In this document: piece by piece, positions 16,695 through 26,159 of the stretch
How the letters are laid out: the number at the start of each line of letters is the position of its first letter
How positions within the stretch are numbered: position 1 is the stretch's first letter
Source: Flavobacteriaceae bacterium GF1
Lineage (GTDB): Bacteria; Bacteroidota; Bacteroidia; Flavobacteriales; Flavobacteriaceae
Assembly: GCA_009797885.1 (NCBI GenBank)
Contig: WNKP01000002.1
Span: forward strand, 434,001 to 498,000
Direction of reading: 5' to 3'
Length of the DNA: 64,000 nucleotides
The notes under the pieces: model-generated
Told to the model about the DNA's origin: nothing
What the model saw: the letters and a program-made list of their open reading frames with translations, nothing else
Database searches by the model: none
Made by a program: the position numbers and the translations under genes

Positions 16695-19376
16695 GTGTGT
16701 AAACCAACCCTGACCATTCTTGCCCTATTGTTTCTATGGAGCTCATTTTCCCAGGACATGGCCCAAGCGGATACCGAAAAGGTCAAATCAGAGGAACCCG
16801 AAGTAATTGCCAAAAAGATTTACGTTACCCAGGGTATTGGTGAAAAAACACCTCCGGCCATAGATGGATTGCTTAACGATCCCATTTGGGATATGGTGGA
16901 ATGGGCAGGGGATTATATTGAAAACCGACCCGATGAGAATACACCTCCCAGCTTTCAGACCAAATTCAAAATTGTTTACGATAGTAAATACCTTTATATA
17001 GGAGTACGCTGCTTGGATGCCGAGCCCGAGAACATTGTTCGAAGGATGTCCCGAAGGGATGGTTTTGATGGGGATTGGGTAGAGTTCAATATCGATAGTT
17101 ATCACGATAAGAGGACGGCATTTTCCTTTACCGTTACCGCTGCGGGGGTAAAGGGAGACGAATTGGTTTCCGAAAACGGCAATAATTGGGATGATAGTTG
17201 GAACCCTATCTGGTATACCCGTACCAATGTGGATGAGGAAGGCTGGACAGCTGAATTGAAGATTCCTTTCAGTCAAATCAAGTTTGGAAAGGAACAGGAT
17301 CAGGTTTGGGGATTGCAATCCACAAGACGGTTTTTTAGGGAGGAGGAGCGTTCCCTATGGCAGCGCATACCAGTGGACGCCCCGGGATGGGTAAGCGAAT
17401 TTGGGGAACTGCACGGGCTTAAGGACATAGAGCCACAGCACCAATTGGAAATTCAGCCGTATACCGTTGCAAGTGGAGAGACCTATGAAGCGGAAGAGGA
17501 CAATCCATTCCGTACGGGCGAGGAGACCGATTTGAATTTTGGCCTGGATGCCAAGATTGGGATTACCAATGACCTTACCCTGGATCTAACGGTCAATCCG
17601 GATTTTGGTCAGGTTGAAGCGGATCCCTCAGCTATCGCACTGGACGGTTTCCAGATTTTCTTTCGGGAGCAACGACCGTTCTTTGTGGAGAACAATAACA
17701 TCTTCAACTTTAACCTATCCCGATCAGAGGCGGGAAACACCTTTGGGTTTGACAATGTGTTCTACAGTAGACGAATTGGAAGAAATCCGCAGGGATCCCC
17801 GGATACGGAAGATGGGGAGTTTGTGGACATTCCGGACAATACCCAAATTATTGGAGCGGCAAAATTCAGTGGTAAGACCAAAGATGGATGGGCGATAGGC
17901 GTACTGGAAAGTGTTACCGCAAAAAAGTACGCTACCATTGACAATAATGGTGATAGGAGGAGGGAGGTCGTTGAACCCTTGACCAACTATTTTGTTGGAC
18001 GCTTGCAAAAGGATTTTAATGATAGGAATTCCTATATAGGAGGTATTTTCACTGCGGTGAATAGGGACGCCCTGGGTCAAAATATTGATTTTTTACATCG
18101 ACAGGCCTACACCGGCGGATTTGATTTTAAGCACCAGTGGAACAATCGGGATTGGTATGTTGGTGGGAATGTGAATTGGAGCCATGTTAGGGGCAATACC
18201 GAAGCCATTCAGAATACGCAGGAATCCATCACCCATTTGTTCCAACGCGTTGATGCCGATCATGTAAATGTTGATGAAGATCGAACTTCGTTGACCGGAA
18301 CGGGGGGTAACCTCCAATTGGGCAAAGCAGGTGACGGGCACCTCATGTTTGAAACAGGGGGAACATGGCGTTCCCCTGAATTGGAACTTAATGATATTGG
18401 TTTTCAACGACAATCGGACGATATACGGCATTATACCTGGGTGGGCTATCGAACCCTTAAACCGGACAGTACCTTTAGGCGCGTAGGTATTAACTACAAT
18501 CATTGGAGCGTTTGGGATTTTGGTGGCAACCACAATGAGCTTCGTTTTAATACCAATAGCTGGCAAAATTGGGCCAACAATTGGTTCTCAAATTTGGGTA
18601 TCAATTATGCCCCGATCCAATACTCCAATTTTGCCCTGCGGGGAGGACCCAGGCTAAGACGTTCCCCAGAGGTCAGTTTTTGGAACAGCATAGGCACCGA
18701 TGGACGGAAAAAGCTTCGCTTTAACATATTTCATAATGGTAGAAAAGCCCTGGATAACTCCATACAACGTTACAGCATAGAATTTGGCTTTCGCTATCAA
18801 CCTATGGATGCGTTGCGTATCTCGGTATTTCCGGAATATAGTATCAATAATGATAAGCTTCAGTACATTGACAATATTGATACGGATAATGGGGTGCGGT
18901 ATTTGAACGGGGAAATAGATCAGCGCACCTTGAGCATGTCCATTCGACTCAATTATAATATAAATCCCAACTTGACCGTACAGTACTGGGGACAACCTTT
19001 TATCTCCCGGGGGAGGTATTCCAATTTTAAACATGTTACGGATGCCACTGCCAGGGAATTCAACGATCGTTTTTTGCAGTATGATGCCAATCAGGTCTCT
19101 TTCTCGGAGGAAACCTATGCCGTTGATGAAAACTTGGACGGGCAAACCGATTTTAGCTTTGATGACCCTGATTTTGCCTTTGTGCAGTTTCGTTCCAATC
19201 TGGTCATTCGTTGGGAGTATATTCCCGGTTCTGAAATCTTTCTTGTGTGGTCCCAGGATATTTCCCAATCCGGTGACCCTTCCAATGGGTTGTTTGCCAA
19301 TTTGGAGGATAATGTTTTTGGGCAGACCGCACAGAATATCTTCTTGCTCAAGGCCACGTATCGATTTGTTTTTTAA
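16695..19376 (+). CDS. DUF5916 protein with CBM9-like N-terminal domain
   Basis: 893 residues from a GTG start that opens a signal peptide (L-T-I-L-A-L-L-F-L-W-S-S-F-S-Q). Residues about 50-250 look like the carbohydrate-binding family 9-like fold (P-A-I-D-G-L-L-N-D-P-I-W-D, then Y-D-S-K-Y-L-Y-I-G-V-R-C). The remainder is the DUF5916 region, beta-rich with many Y/W/N strands and an aromatic end (L-L-K-A-T-Y-R-F-V-F), consistent with an outer-membrane barrel. The family is common in Bacteroidota; its role is not established. A remnant of a second copy's last codons lies near 23208. Confidence 0.85.
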   Translation: MCKPTLTILALLFLWSSFSQDMAQADTEKVKSEEPEVIAKKIYVTQGIGEKTPPAIDGLLNDPIWDMVEWAGDYIENRPDENTPPSFQTKFKIVYDSKYLYIGVRCLDAEPENIVRRMSRRDGFDGDWVEFNIDSYHDKRTAFSFTVTAAGVKGDELVSENGNNWDDSWNPIWYTRTNVDEEGWTAELKIPFSQIKFGKEQDQVWGLQSTRRFFREEERSLWQRIPVDAPGWVSEFGELHGLKDIEPQHQLEIQPYTVASGETYEAEEDNPFRTGEETDLNFGLDAKIGITNDLTLDLTVNPDFGQVEADPSAIALDGFQIFFREQRPFFVENNNIFNFNLSRSEAGNTFGFDNVFYSRRIGRNPQGSPDTEDGEFVDIPDNTQIIGAAKFSGKTKDGWAIGVLESVTAKKYATIDNNGDRRREVVEPLTNYFVGRLQKDFNDRNSYIGGIFTAVNRDALGQNIDFLHRQAYTGGFDFKHQWNNRDWYVGGNVNWSHVRGNTEAIQNTQESITHLFQRVDADHVNVDEDRTSLTGTGGNLQLGKAGDGHLMFETGGTWRSPELELNDIGFQRQSDDIRHYTWVGYRTLKPDSTFRRVGINYNHWSVWDFGGNHNELRFNTNSWQNWANNWFSNLGINYAPIQYSNFALRGGPRLRRSPEVSFWNSIGTDGRKKLRFNIFHNGRKALDNSIQRYSIEFGFRYQPMDALRISVFPEYSINNDKLQYIDNIDTDNGVRYLNGEIDQRTLSMSIRLNYNINPNLTVQYWGQPFISRGRYSNFKHVTDATAREFNDRFLQYDANQVSFSEETYAVDENLDGQTDFSFDDPDFAFVQFRSNLVIRWEYIPGSEIFLVWSQDISQSGDPSNGLFANLEDNVFGQTAQNIFLLKATYRFVF

Positions 19377-19538
19377 AGGAGTGCTATTTCTGTCGCTTTT
19401 TTGTGTATTTTGAATAATCCCAAAGAACATGCAAATGAAAAGCAAGGTTTTGGGATTTATCTTCTCCTTTTAACTGTATGCTCATGAAGATGGTATGGAT
19501 AAAGCACTTGTGGATACACGGAACTCTATTTTCTATAT

Positions 19539-19565
19539 AAAAGTACCTTTATTACAGGTATTTTT
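19539..19565 (+). terminator. Candidate intrinsic terminator
   Basis: A ten-pair stem (AAAAGTACCT with AGGTATTTTT, one G-T wobble) and a seven-base loop end in a T-run. It lies 160 bases after the DUF5916 gene and before the DUF4249 gene. The stem is AT-rich, so the assignment is moderate. The other bases of this 253-base gap hold no gene I can support. Confidence 0.5.
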
Positions 19566-19629
19566 CTTTAATTGAGAAAGTACGATTGGAGGTGCAATGT
19601 TGGCCAAACCGAAACCAATAGAATAAAAG

Positions 19630-20760
19630 GTGACCAAATCACGGAAGAAAAAATATGCTCAGGTGCTCTGTATGGGATTCTTATTTTCCTTGGGATGTGT
19701 GGAGCCCGTAGAACCCGAATTTGATTTTGAGAGTGGGGTTATTTTTGTCGAAGGACTTATTTCAAATGATCCAAAGACTTCAATTGTAAGAGTTTCGCAA
19801 AATAGCATGGGTGGCAACGAATTTATCCCCAATGCCACGGTTTCTGTAAGGAATACGGATACCAATGTGGTAACTGGATTGTTTGAGGCTAATGATAGGT
19901 ATTTGCTCCCCGAAGATTTTACCGCCGCTGTTGGCGACACTTTTGAGTTAACGGTCACTTTACCGGATGGTAGGCAATATCAGTCTTTGCCAGAGGAAAT
20001 AAGGGATTCGGTTCCGATTTTGGATATAGAGGCCAGATATGATCCTGAGTTGGTTTTTAGGGAGGCCTCGGAAAGCTTTGTTCCAGGTCATACCCTTCAT
20101 GTGAGTTTTGAAGATCCGGAAGAAGGGAACAATTATTATTTCTGGCGGTTTACTTCATTTGAAAACCTTTCTTTTTGTCAACGTTGTTTTAACGGCATCT
20201 TTAGAAATGGGGCTTGTCAAAACAATTCCCCTAGTGAAAGTGAGATACGAAAATCCTTTTATACCTACCGATGTGAAACCAGCTGTTGGCGCATTAGATT
20301 TAATGAAAGTGTTGAAACATTTGCCGATGAGTTTTCAAATGGCTCCCTGATTGAGCGATTGCCTGTTGGGAACGTGTTACTGTACACAAAGGAGGATATT
20401 CTGGTGCAATTGCAACAATATGCGCTATCCGAAAGTGCGTACAGGTATTACCAAATACTTAAGGATATTGTTGATAATAATGGAGGGTTCAACGCTCCAC
20501 CGCCCGCTGCTTTGATTGGGAATATGTTTGCAGTACATGATGAGAACGAATTTGTAATCGGAAGGTTTACGGCTACTTCGGTAGTTTCCCGTTACTTGTT
20601 CATTGACCGCACTACAATAAGCGAGTCCCAAATTGAGGAAAGGATTATGGTACAGAATGAAGAATTTGGGGAGGTTCCCCTGCCTACAAGGAAAACAGCT
20701 CCATGTGAGGAATTACCAAATCGGACGGGAGTCCGCCCAACCGGATGGATCAATAATTAG
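19630..20760 (+). CDS. DUF4249-family lipoprotein
   Basis: 376 residues from a GTG start. The start is a short hydrophobic segment ending in a lipobox-like F-S-L-G-C near residue 18, so it is likely a lipoprotein. The body begins with beta strands (V-F-V-E-G-L-I-S-N-D-P-K-T-S-I-V-R-V) like the N-terminal domain of DUF4249 proteins, and has a Cys-rich stretch near 190-220. The next gene, 5 bases downstream, is a TonB-dependent receptor. This pair recurs in Bacteroidota, and the lipoprotein is thought to assist the receptor. The ligand is unknown. Confidence 0.8.
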   Translation: MTKSRKKKYAQVLCMGFLFSLGCVEPVEPEFDFESGVIFVEGLISNDPKTSIVRVSQNSMGGNEFIPNATVSVRNTDTNVVTGLFEANDRYLLPEDFTAAVGDTFELTVTLPDGRQYQSLPEEIRDSVPILDIEARYDPELVFREASESFVPGHTLHVSFEDPEEGNNYYFWRFTSFENLSFCQRCFNGIFRNGACQNNSPSESEIRKSFYTYRCETSCWRIRFNESVETFADEFSNGSLIERLPVGNVLLYTKEDILVQLQQYALSESAYRYYQILKDIVDNNGGFNAPPPAALIGNMFAVHDENEFVIGRFTATSVVSRYLFIDRTTISESQIEERIMVQNEEFGEVPLPTRKTAPCEELPNRTGVRPTGWINN

Positions 20761-20765
20761 GCATA

Positions 20766-23186
20766 ATGAAACCTGTTTATCACATCACTGGATTACTGCT
20801 TTGCCTGTCTTGTTTTATGGGGTTGGCCCAAACCGTGCTCCAAGAACATGAATTGACGGTTAAAGTGGTAAATGATGCCACAGGTTTTCAAATGAATGAT
20901 GCCGATATTTTTATTGAGCCCTGTTTATGTGGAGGAATTTCGGATGTCAACGGACAATTTTCCATTAAACTTCCGGAAGGAGCATATAAAGTGACGGTTT
21001 CTTTCATCGGGTATAAAAATAACGTACAGAATATCGTTTTGAACCAAAATGCATCTGTTTTGGTCCGTATGATCGTTGAAGAGGAAAAATTATCCGAGGT
21101 CATCGTAAGGGCAAAAAAGGTAAATGATCATTTAATGTCCCCAGAAATGGGTGTTTTGAGGTTGGAACCCCAAACACTTAAAAAAATACCTACGGCAGCG
21201 GGCGAGTTTGATATTTTAAGGGGAATGACCCTTTTGGCAGGAGTAAACAATGCAGGCGATATCAGTAATGGATTGTCCGTCAGAGGTGGGTCCTTAGATC
21301 AAAATCTTGTGTTATATGATGAGGCCCCCGTTTTTAATCCTACCCATTTATTTGGGCTTTTTTCTGTTTTTACACCAGATATGTTGTCTTCCGTGGATTT
21401 ATACCGCGCAAACATTCCGGCAAGATATGGGGGAAGGATTACCTCTGTGTTGGATGTAAAGACGCAGAACCCCTATGTGGATAAGTTAAAACTGAACGGG
21501 GGAATTGGTCTGGTCTCCAGTAGATTCTCATTGCAAACCCCATTGATAGAGGACAAACTTAGTCTGGCGATTGGAGGTAGGGCAGGTTTTACCGATTTTT
21601 TACTTCCCCTGTTTTCTGAACGCTTGGACAATACCAAAGCCCGGTTTTACGATGCTACCCTTAAGCTTTTGTATTTGGCAGGTCCCAAAGATCAAATTGC
21701 ATTTACGGGATTTTACTCAAAGGATTTTTATCAGCTGGATTTCATTTCGCAGGTTGAAAACATCAGTGCAGAAAACAACCAATTCGATTTTAGGACGCTG
21801 AATGGGACTTTAAAATGGCTGCACACGTTTGATGATACAAGCATGTTGAAGACCGTATTGGTTTCAAGTGATTACCTTCCCAAGATTATTTTTCCGGAAA
21901 TTGATAGTTCAAACGAAATATTGTATGATTCAAGGATCGGATATTTAAGTCTGTCTTCGGAGTTTTCAAAGGAAGTAAACGATAGGTTTGATTATTATTT
22001 GGGTTTTCAAGGAAATCGATACGATATTGATCCGGGAAATCTTAACCCTGGGCAGTCCCCCAGTATAAGGTCGGTCAATTTAAACAGGGAGACAAGTTAT
22101 GTATTGTCCACATTTTTAAATACCAATTGGTCTGCCAATAGGTTTTTGTCACTTTCATTGGGGCTTCGCCATAATTCATACCTGCTTGTTGGTCCTTTTG
22201 AGCAGCCCGTTTTCAATGATTTGGGTACCGATATTGAGGATACACGTTTCTTTGAAAAAGGGGAAGTCGCCACCTCTTACCATGATTTGGAGCCCAGATT
22301 GGGTGCTGTATTGAACATTAATGACCAAAGCACGGTTAAACTGAGTTATGCTCGACTAAATCAATATTTGCAGAACGTTTTCAATGCAACCACGCCTTTG
22401 CCTACTTCCAGATGGAAAACTGCGGATGAAAATATTAAACCGCAAAGAGGGAATTCGTACAGTATTGGGTTTTATTATTTGTCGGAAAAGAGCAAAATTG
22501 AGATGGGCCTTGAAGCATACTACAGAAGGACACAAAACAATTTAACCTTTAGGCCGGGGGCAGACTTTTTTCTGGAAGAATTTTTACAGAATTCAGTGGT
22601 GCAAGGAGAAGGAAGAAACTATGGGGTGGAACTGAGCTTTAGAAAACCAAACGGGAAAGTCAATGGTTGGCTGAATTATACGTGGTCCAGGAGTGCATTG
22701 CGTACCAATGATCAAATTCCTGCAAATAGAATCAACAACAACCAGTGGTTCAATTCAGATTTTGATAGGCCCCATGTCTTGAATGCCACCATCAATTTTG
22801 AGGGGGATGCTTTTAATACATGGAGCCTAAACTTTACAGGACAATCGGGTAGGCCATTTACCATACCCAATGGGGTAGTTGAGTTTGAAAATATAGATGT
22901 GCCCCTTTTTTTGGAACGCAATAATTCCAGACTTCCCCTTTACCATCGATTGGATTTTTCCTGGAAGGTCAGGTATTCCAAAAAAGCAAACAAACGCTGG
23001 GTGGGAGATTGGACGTTTACCATTTATAATGTCTATGGCAGGCGCAACCCTATCAACGCTTTTTTTGATCAACGTACCGGAATTGAAAATGCAAGCATTT
23101 TTGGGTCAAGCCCTCTGGGTTCCTATGAAATTGCATTGCTCAACAGCCCATTATTTGCATTGACGTATAACTTCACGTTTCAATGA
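20766..23186 (+). CDS. TonB-dependent receptor with carboxypeptidase-like N-terminal domain
   Basis: 806 residues. A signal peptide is followed by a carboxypeptidase-regulatory-like domain (about 25-105: V-K-V-V-N-D-A-T-G-F-Q-M-N-D-A-D, then V-T-V-S-F-I-G-Y-K), a plug domain (about 110-230: L-S-V-R-G-G-S-L-D-Q-N-L-V-L-Y-D, then P-A-R-Y-G-G-R-I-T-S-V) and a 22-strand-type barrel ending L-T-Y-N-F-T-F-Q. It is shorter than SusC-type receptors and lacks a SusD partner; the DUF4249 lipoprotein just upstream takes that place. Substrate unknown. It depends on TonB, and probably on the ExbD proteins in this window. Confidence 0.92.
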   Translation: MKPVYHITGLLLCLSCFMGLAQTVLQEHELTVKVVNDATGFQMNDADIFIEPCLCGGISDVNGQFSIKLPEGAYKVTVSFIGYKNNVQNIVLNQNASVLVRMIVEEEKLSEVIVRAKKVNDHLMSPEMGVLRLEPQTLKKIPTAAGEFDILRGMTLLAGVNNAGDISNGLSVRGGSLDQNLVLYDEAPVFNPTHLFGLFSVFTPDMLSSVDLYRANIPARYGGRITSVLDVKTQNPYVDKLKLNGGIGLVSSRFSLQTPLIEDKLSLAIGGRAGFTDFLLPLFSERLDNTKARFYDATLKLLYLAGPKDQIAFTGFYSKDFYQLDFISQVENISAENNQFDFRTLNGTLKWLHTFDDTSMLKTVLVSSDYLPKIIFPEIDSSNEILYDSRIGYLSLSSEFSKEVNDRFDYYLGFQGNRYDIDPGNLNPGQSPSIRSVNLNRETSYVLSTFLNTNWSANRFLSLSLGLRHNSYLLVGPFEQPVFNDLGTDIEDTRFFEKGEVATSYHDLEPRLGAVLNINDQSTVKLSYARLNQYLQNVFNATTPLPTSRWKTADENIKPQRGNSYSIGFYYLSEKSKIEMGLEAYYRRTQNNLTFRPGADFFLEEFLQNSVVQGEGRNYGVELSFRKPNGKVNGWLNYTWSRSALRTNDQIPANRINNNQWFNSDFDRPHVLNATINFEGDAFNTWSLNFTGQSGRPFTIPNGVVEFENIDVPLFLERNNSRLPLYHRLDFSWKVRYSKKANKRWVGDWTFTIYNVYGRRNPINAFFDQRTGIENASIFGSSPLGSYEIALLNSPLFALTYNFTFQ

Positions 23187-23207
23187 CCACTTGAGAATTC
23201 TTCCAAC

Positions 23208-23240
23208 GTTTTAATCAAGGCCACGTATCGATTTGTATTT
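23208..23240 (+). pseudogene. Remnant of the 3' end of a DUF5916-type gene
   Basis: The bases read V-L-I-K-A-T-Y-R-F-V-F, matching the last residues L-L-K-A-T-Y-R-F-V-F of the DUF5916 protein, and 22 bases (23215-23236) are identical to 19348-19369. There is no open frame upstream, so this is a leftover of a lost or moved copy. The rest of the 282-base gap to the next gene shows no further gene. Confidence 0.6.
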
Positions 23241-23468
23241 CAATCATGGGAATTCCCGAAAACGCTAAATCGGGTGTAACCTACGGGTAGTCAAATAACA
23301 TGGTAACCAAGGGTCAAGATAGGACAAGTCCTGTTCTTGGGGCTTGGAGCACGGAGATTTTAATACTGATACTCGATGGCTTTACCGGAGGTAGTGCATT
23401 CATTTTATGGGTTTTACACTATAACCCTTTTTTTATCGTTCTTGATTCACTACCAAATAACTAAAACG

Positions 23469-23966
23469 ATGAAAAAGAATTGGATTTTACTAGCTATTGC
23501 TACAATGACCTTATTTGCATGTTCAACGGACAACGAAGGCAACAACGATGAATTGGAAACGAGCGCCTTGGTAGGTACATGGAACATGACCGATGTGCGA
23601 TTTAGTGAGGATCCCAACGATTCGACATTAATTTTGGCCGATGAGTTGGTTGACCAACTTGTACAGGAAAATTGTGTATTGGTCAGTTTTACGTTTAATG
23701 CGGATGGAACGGTTTCCAGTACGGATAAACTGAATTTTATTGAATTTAATGCCGGGCCCATGGGATTGGAGGTTTCATGTCCAACAGAAAGTGAAAGTGA
23801 AACAGGCACCTGGACTTTGGAAGGAGATCAACTCACTGTTGATGATGGCAGCGGAACTACGGAAACCCTTACCATAGGATTGGAAGGAAATACCTTGATC
23901 ATCGCGGGAGAGGATATTGACGCCAACAACTATGCAGGCGCCGAAGTGGTGTTTACAAGGGAATAA
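23469..23966 (+). CDS. Lipocalin-like lipoprotein
   Basis: 165 residues from the ATG at 23469, chosen because it opens a lipoprotein signal (M-K-K-N-W-I-L-L-A-I-A-T-M-T-L-F-A-C-S, lipobox Cys at residue 18). The mature part has L-V-G-T-W-N-M-T-D-V near its start, the G-x-W motif of lipocalin-like domains, then beta strands (V-S-F-T-F-N-A-D-G-T-V, G-T-W-T-L-E-G-D-Q-L-T-V). Such proteins bind small hydrophobic ligands; the target here is unknown. It faces the hisC-like gene across a bidirectional terminator. Confidence 0.7.
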   Translation: MKKNWILLAIATMTLFACSTDNEGNNDELETSALVGTWNMTDVRFSEDPNDSTLILADELVDQLVQENCVLVSFTFNADGTVSSTDKLNFIEFNAGPMGLEVSCPTESESETGTWTLEGDQLTVDDGSGTTETLTIGLEGNTLIIAGEDIDANNYAGAEVVFTRE

Positions 23967-23987
23967 AACATTCAGAAGAAGAAATAC

Positions 23988-24016
23988 AAAAGCCTACTGC
24001 CATTCAGTGGGCTTTT
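23988..24016. terminator. Bidirectional terminator
   Basis: A twelve-pair stem (AAAAGCCTACTG with CAGTGGGCTTTT, one T-G pair) and a five-base loop lie between the convergent lipoprotein and hisC-like genes, overlapping the hisC-like stop codon. Flanking A- and T-runs suit both directions. Confidence 0.8.
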
Positions 24017-25104
24017 AGTTTTTGTAAGGTATCGACCAATGCGCTATTGGCCTCTTGGTCTCCAATGGTTATCCGTACTTTTCCCGGTGCTCCAAATTGT
24101 GATACGGGGCGGACCATAATCCCATGTTCCATTAATTTATTGGTGAATTCCATCTCCGGAAGGGGAGGGTCCACAATAAAAAAGTTGGCCTGGGTTGGCC
24201 AATAGGGAATGCCCAACGAGGTAAAGGAACTTTCCAGATATTTCCTTCCTTCATGGACCGTTTTTACCGTTTTATTTAAGAATTCATGGTCACTTAAGGC
24301 CCCAATAGCAGCCTCCAGGGAAGTCAGGGGCATTAAAAACGGTTTGTGGATCAATCGGATATAGCTGGCTATGGTCTTGGTGGTATAGGCATACCCAATC
24401 CGTAGACCTGCCAATCCATAGGTTTTGGAAAAACTGTTCAAGGCTATAATATTGTGGTCATTTTTTACGTAAGGTAAAGCCGTAGTGTAATCGGGGGCAT
24501 CCGCAAAATGACGGTAGACTTCATCAAAAACGATCAGAATATTTTTGGGGATACGTTCAAGAAAATCCTCCAGGACGGGTTTGGGAATGTACGTTCCCGT
24601 AGGATTGTTTGGGCTGGTTAAAAAAATAATTTTTGTTCTATCGGTTATGGCGTTCAAGATACCTTCCCGATCCAATTCATAATTGGGTAGGCTCAGTGGA
24701 ATATCGATTTGTTTGGCACCGTACCAGCGCGAAAAAACGGAGTAGGGCAAAAAACAGGGATTGGAAAAAATAACTTCGTCCCCTTCGTTGATAAAAGCGC
24801 GAAGCAACATATCAATGATTTCGGAGCCGCTATTTCCCGTGATAAATTGGTCCACATGCAATTGTCCCTCAAAATCGTTGACCAATGCCTCCCGCAATCG
24901 AATATCCGTTTGATCTGGATAAAGGGCAATTTTAGGTATTGCGGATTTTAATCCTTCAATTGCCAATGGGGATGCTCCCAGCGGATTTTCGTTGGAAGAA
25001 AGCTTATAAATCCTTTTGTCCGAGAGCGGGATGTTTTTTCCGCCTTTATAAACCTCTTTAGGTTCTAAAAAAGGTTTGAAGATGGATGCTATTCCTTTGT
25101 CCAT
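24004..25104 (-). CDS. HisC-like class I/II aminotransferase
   Basis: 366 residues, PLP fold type I. The PLP lysine is in N-S-F-S-K-T-Y-G-L-A-G-L-R-I-G; other hallmarks are L-S-S-N-E-N-P-L-G near the start, T-S-P-N-N-P-T-G-T, and D-E-V-Y-R-H-F. By sequence it belongs to the histidinol-phosphate aminotransferase group. It lies 3 bases after a flavin reductase gene and at the end of a tyrosine degradation cluster, not in a his operon. It may therefore serve as the tyrosine or phenylalanine aminotransferase that makes the HppD substrate (inference); HisC enzymes are known to accept aromatic amino acids. Confidence 0.8.
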   Translation of the reverse strand: MDKGIASIFKPFLEPKEVYKGGKNIPLSDKRIYKLSSNENPLGASPLAIEGLKSAIPKIALYPDQTDIRLREALVNDFEGQLHVDQFITGNSGSEIIDMLLRAFINEGDEVIFSNPCFLPYSVFSRWYGAKQIDIPLSLPNYELDREGILNAITDRTKIIFLTSPNNPTGTYIPKPVLEDFLERIPKNILIVFDEVYRHFADAPDYTTALPYVKNDHNIIALNSFSKTYGLAGLRIGYAYTTKTIASYIRLIHKPFLMPLTSLEAAIGALSDHEFLNKTVKTVHEGRKYLESSFTSLGIPYWPTQANFFIVDPPLPEMEFTNKLMEHGIMVRPVSQFGAPGKVRITIGDQEANSALVDTLQKLKAH

Positions 25105-25107
25105 TAC

Positions 25108-26010
25108 TTAAAGATTTTCCGCATACATGAGAATGGTCATTGCCTTATGGGTCTGGTCTTCTTCCAGAACCTTTTGTGCCAACCAATGGAGTTGTTTTTT
25201 GTGTTTGGCGGCATTCGCTCCCATTTTTTTTGCCATCATTCTAATTTCATCATTCGCTTTGATCGCTTCGATTTCTTCCAAGGTTGGAAGGGATTCCAAA
25301 TTCCCAAGACGACCTAGATTGTTTCCCGTCAACACTGTACTTTCCCGAATTTCCTTTGGCAATCCATCAACACCGATCCCTTTGGTCCTTATAGGTTTTG
25401 GAATTTCAAAAAGGGCCTCAATATTGGCCCGTATGTACCAATTTCCACCCATTCTACCTACTAAATCCAATTTTTGGGTATCCAGCTTTCCTTCGGTGAG
25501 ATACGTTTCATTGATATGGATACGCTGTACTTTGGCCAAAATCAAGTTCCCAGCACCAGGGGTGTCCGCAAGTTCAATAATTTCGGTTACAACACATTCA
25601 AAGGAAACGGGTGCTTCACCTACCCTTGGCGGTTTTACCGTTTCACTTGGTACAGGGGTAAGTCCCGCCTTTACAAACTCATTGACCCCTCTTTCATAAG
25701 CCGTACTGGACAATGACATCTGTTCAACGATGGGATGGTTCACAATATTGATGACTACCTCCGGCACCTCTTTCACGTTTTGGTGGGAATGCTTCAGACT
25801 ATTGTCACGTCCACTTCTGGCAGGGGAAAATATAAGGATGGGCGGATTGGAACTGAATACATTGAAATAGCTAAAAGGACTTAGGTTTACATTCCCTTCC
25901 CTGTCAATGGTACTGGCAAAACATATAGGTCGGGGCGCTACTGCCGTCAATAGGATTCCATGTAAATCAGGTTGGGATATGGTATTTGGATCAATCGTTT
26001 TTATGCTCAT
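25108..26010 (-). CDS. Flavin reductase-like (FMN-binding split barrel) protein
   Basis: 300 residues. The N-terminal 200 match the flavin reductase-like domain: A-P-R-P-I-C-F-A-S-T-I-D-R-E-G-N-V-N-L-S-P-F-S-Y-F-N and the later V-I-N-I-V. The C-terminal 100 residues are helical and charged. It binds FMN and may reduce flavin for a partner or use it for its own reaction; the product is not known. It lies between fahA (149 bases) and the HisC-like gene (3 bases) on the same strand, with a -7 box upstream. This protein often accompanies tyrosine degradation genes in Bacteroidota as I recall; a role in the pathway is unproven. Confidence 0.8.
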   Translation of the reverse strand: MSIKTIDPNTISQPDLHGILLTAVAPRPICFASTIDREGNVNLSPFSYFNVFSSNPPILIFSPARSGRDNSLKHSHQNVKEVPEVVINIVNHPIVEQMSLSSTAYERGVNEFVKAGLTPVPSETVKPPRVGEAPVSFECVVTEIIELADTPGAGNLILAKVQRIHINETYLTEGKLDTQKLDLVGRMGGNWYIRANIEALFEIPKPIRTKGIGVDGLPKEIRESTVLTGNNLGRLGNLESLPTLEEIEAIKANDEIRMMAKKMGANAAKHKKQLHWLAQKVLEEDQTHKAMTILMYAENL

Positions 26011-26036
26011 AGTTGTTTTTTCTGCCCTTTTTTTGA

Positions 26037-26044
26037 CAAAGATA
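26037..26044 (-). promoter_or_regulatory. -7 box upstream of the flavin reductase-like gene
   Basis: TATCTTTG on the minus strand fits TAnnTTTG, 26 bases before the start. It implies that the flavin reductase and HisC-like genes can be transcribed apart from fahA. No clear -33 element. Confidence 0.4.
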
Positions 26045-26115
26045 AATCTAGGGGTTACCTATAAAATCGTCATATCGAAAGTCCGCCTAGTCAAAGGGTA
26101 GGAAGGATGGGAATG

Positions 26116-26151
26116 GATTTCCCAATCGCTCCGCTCCTATCGAATTGACAT
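26116..26151. repeat. Short dispersed repeat, copy 1
   Basis: 36 bases, beginning GATTTC and ending TCGAATTGACAT, just after fahA. About 30 of 36 positions equal copy 2 at 27435-27470, without gaps. It resembles the short intergenic repeats with TCGAAATGACA that are scattered in many Bacteroidota genomes. Confidence 0.6.
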
Positions 26152-26159
26152 AATAGACT

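Noticed and set aside
19430-19475. Short frame beginning like a signal peptide after the DUF5916 gene
   Set aside because: It stops after 14 codons; too short to support a gene.
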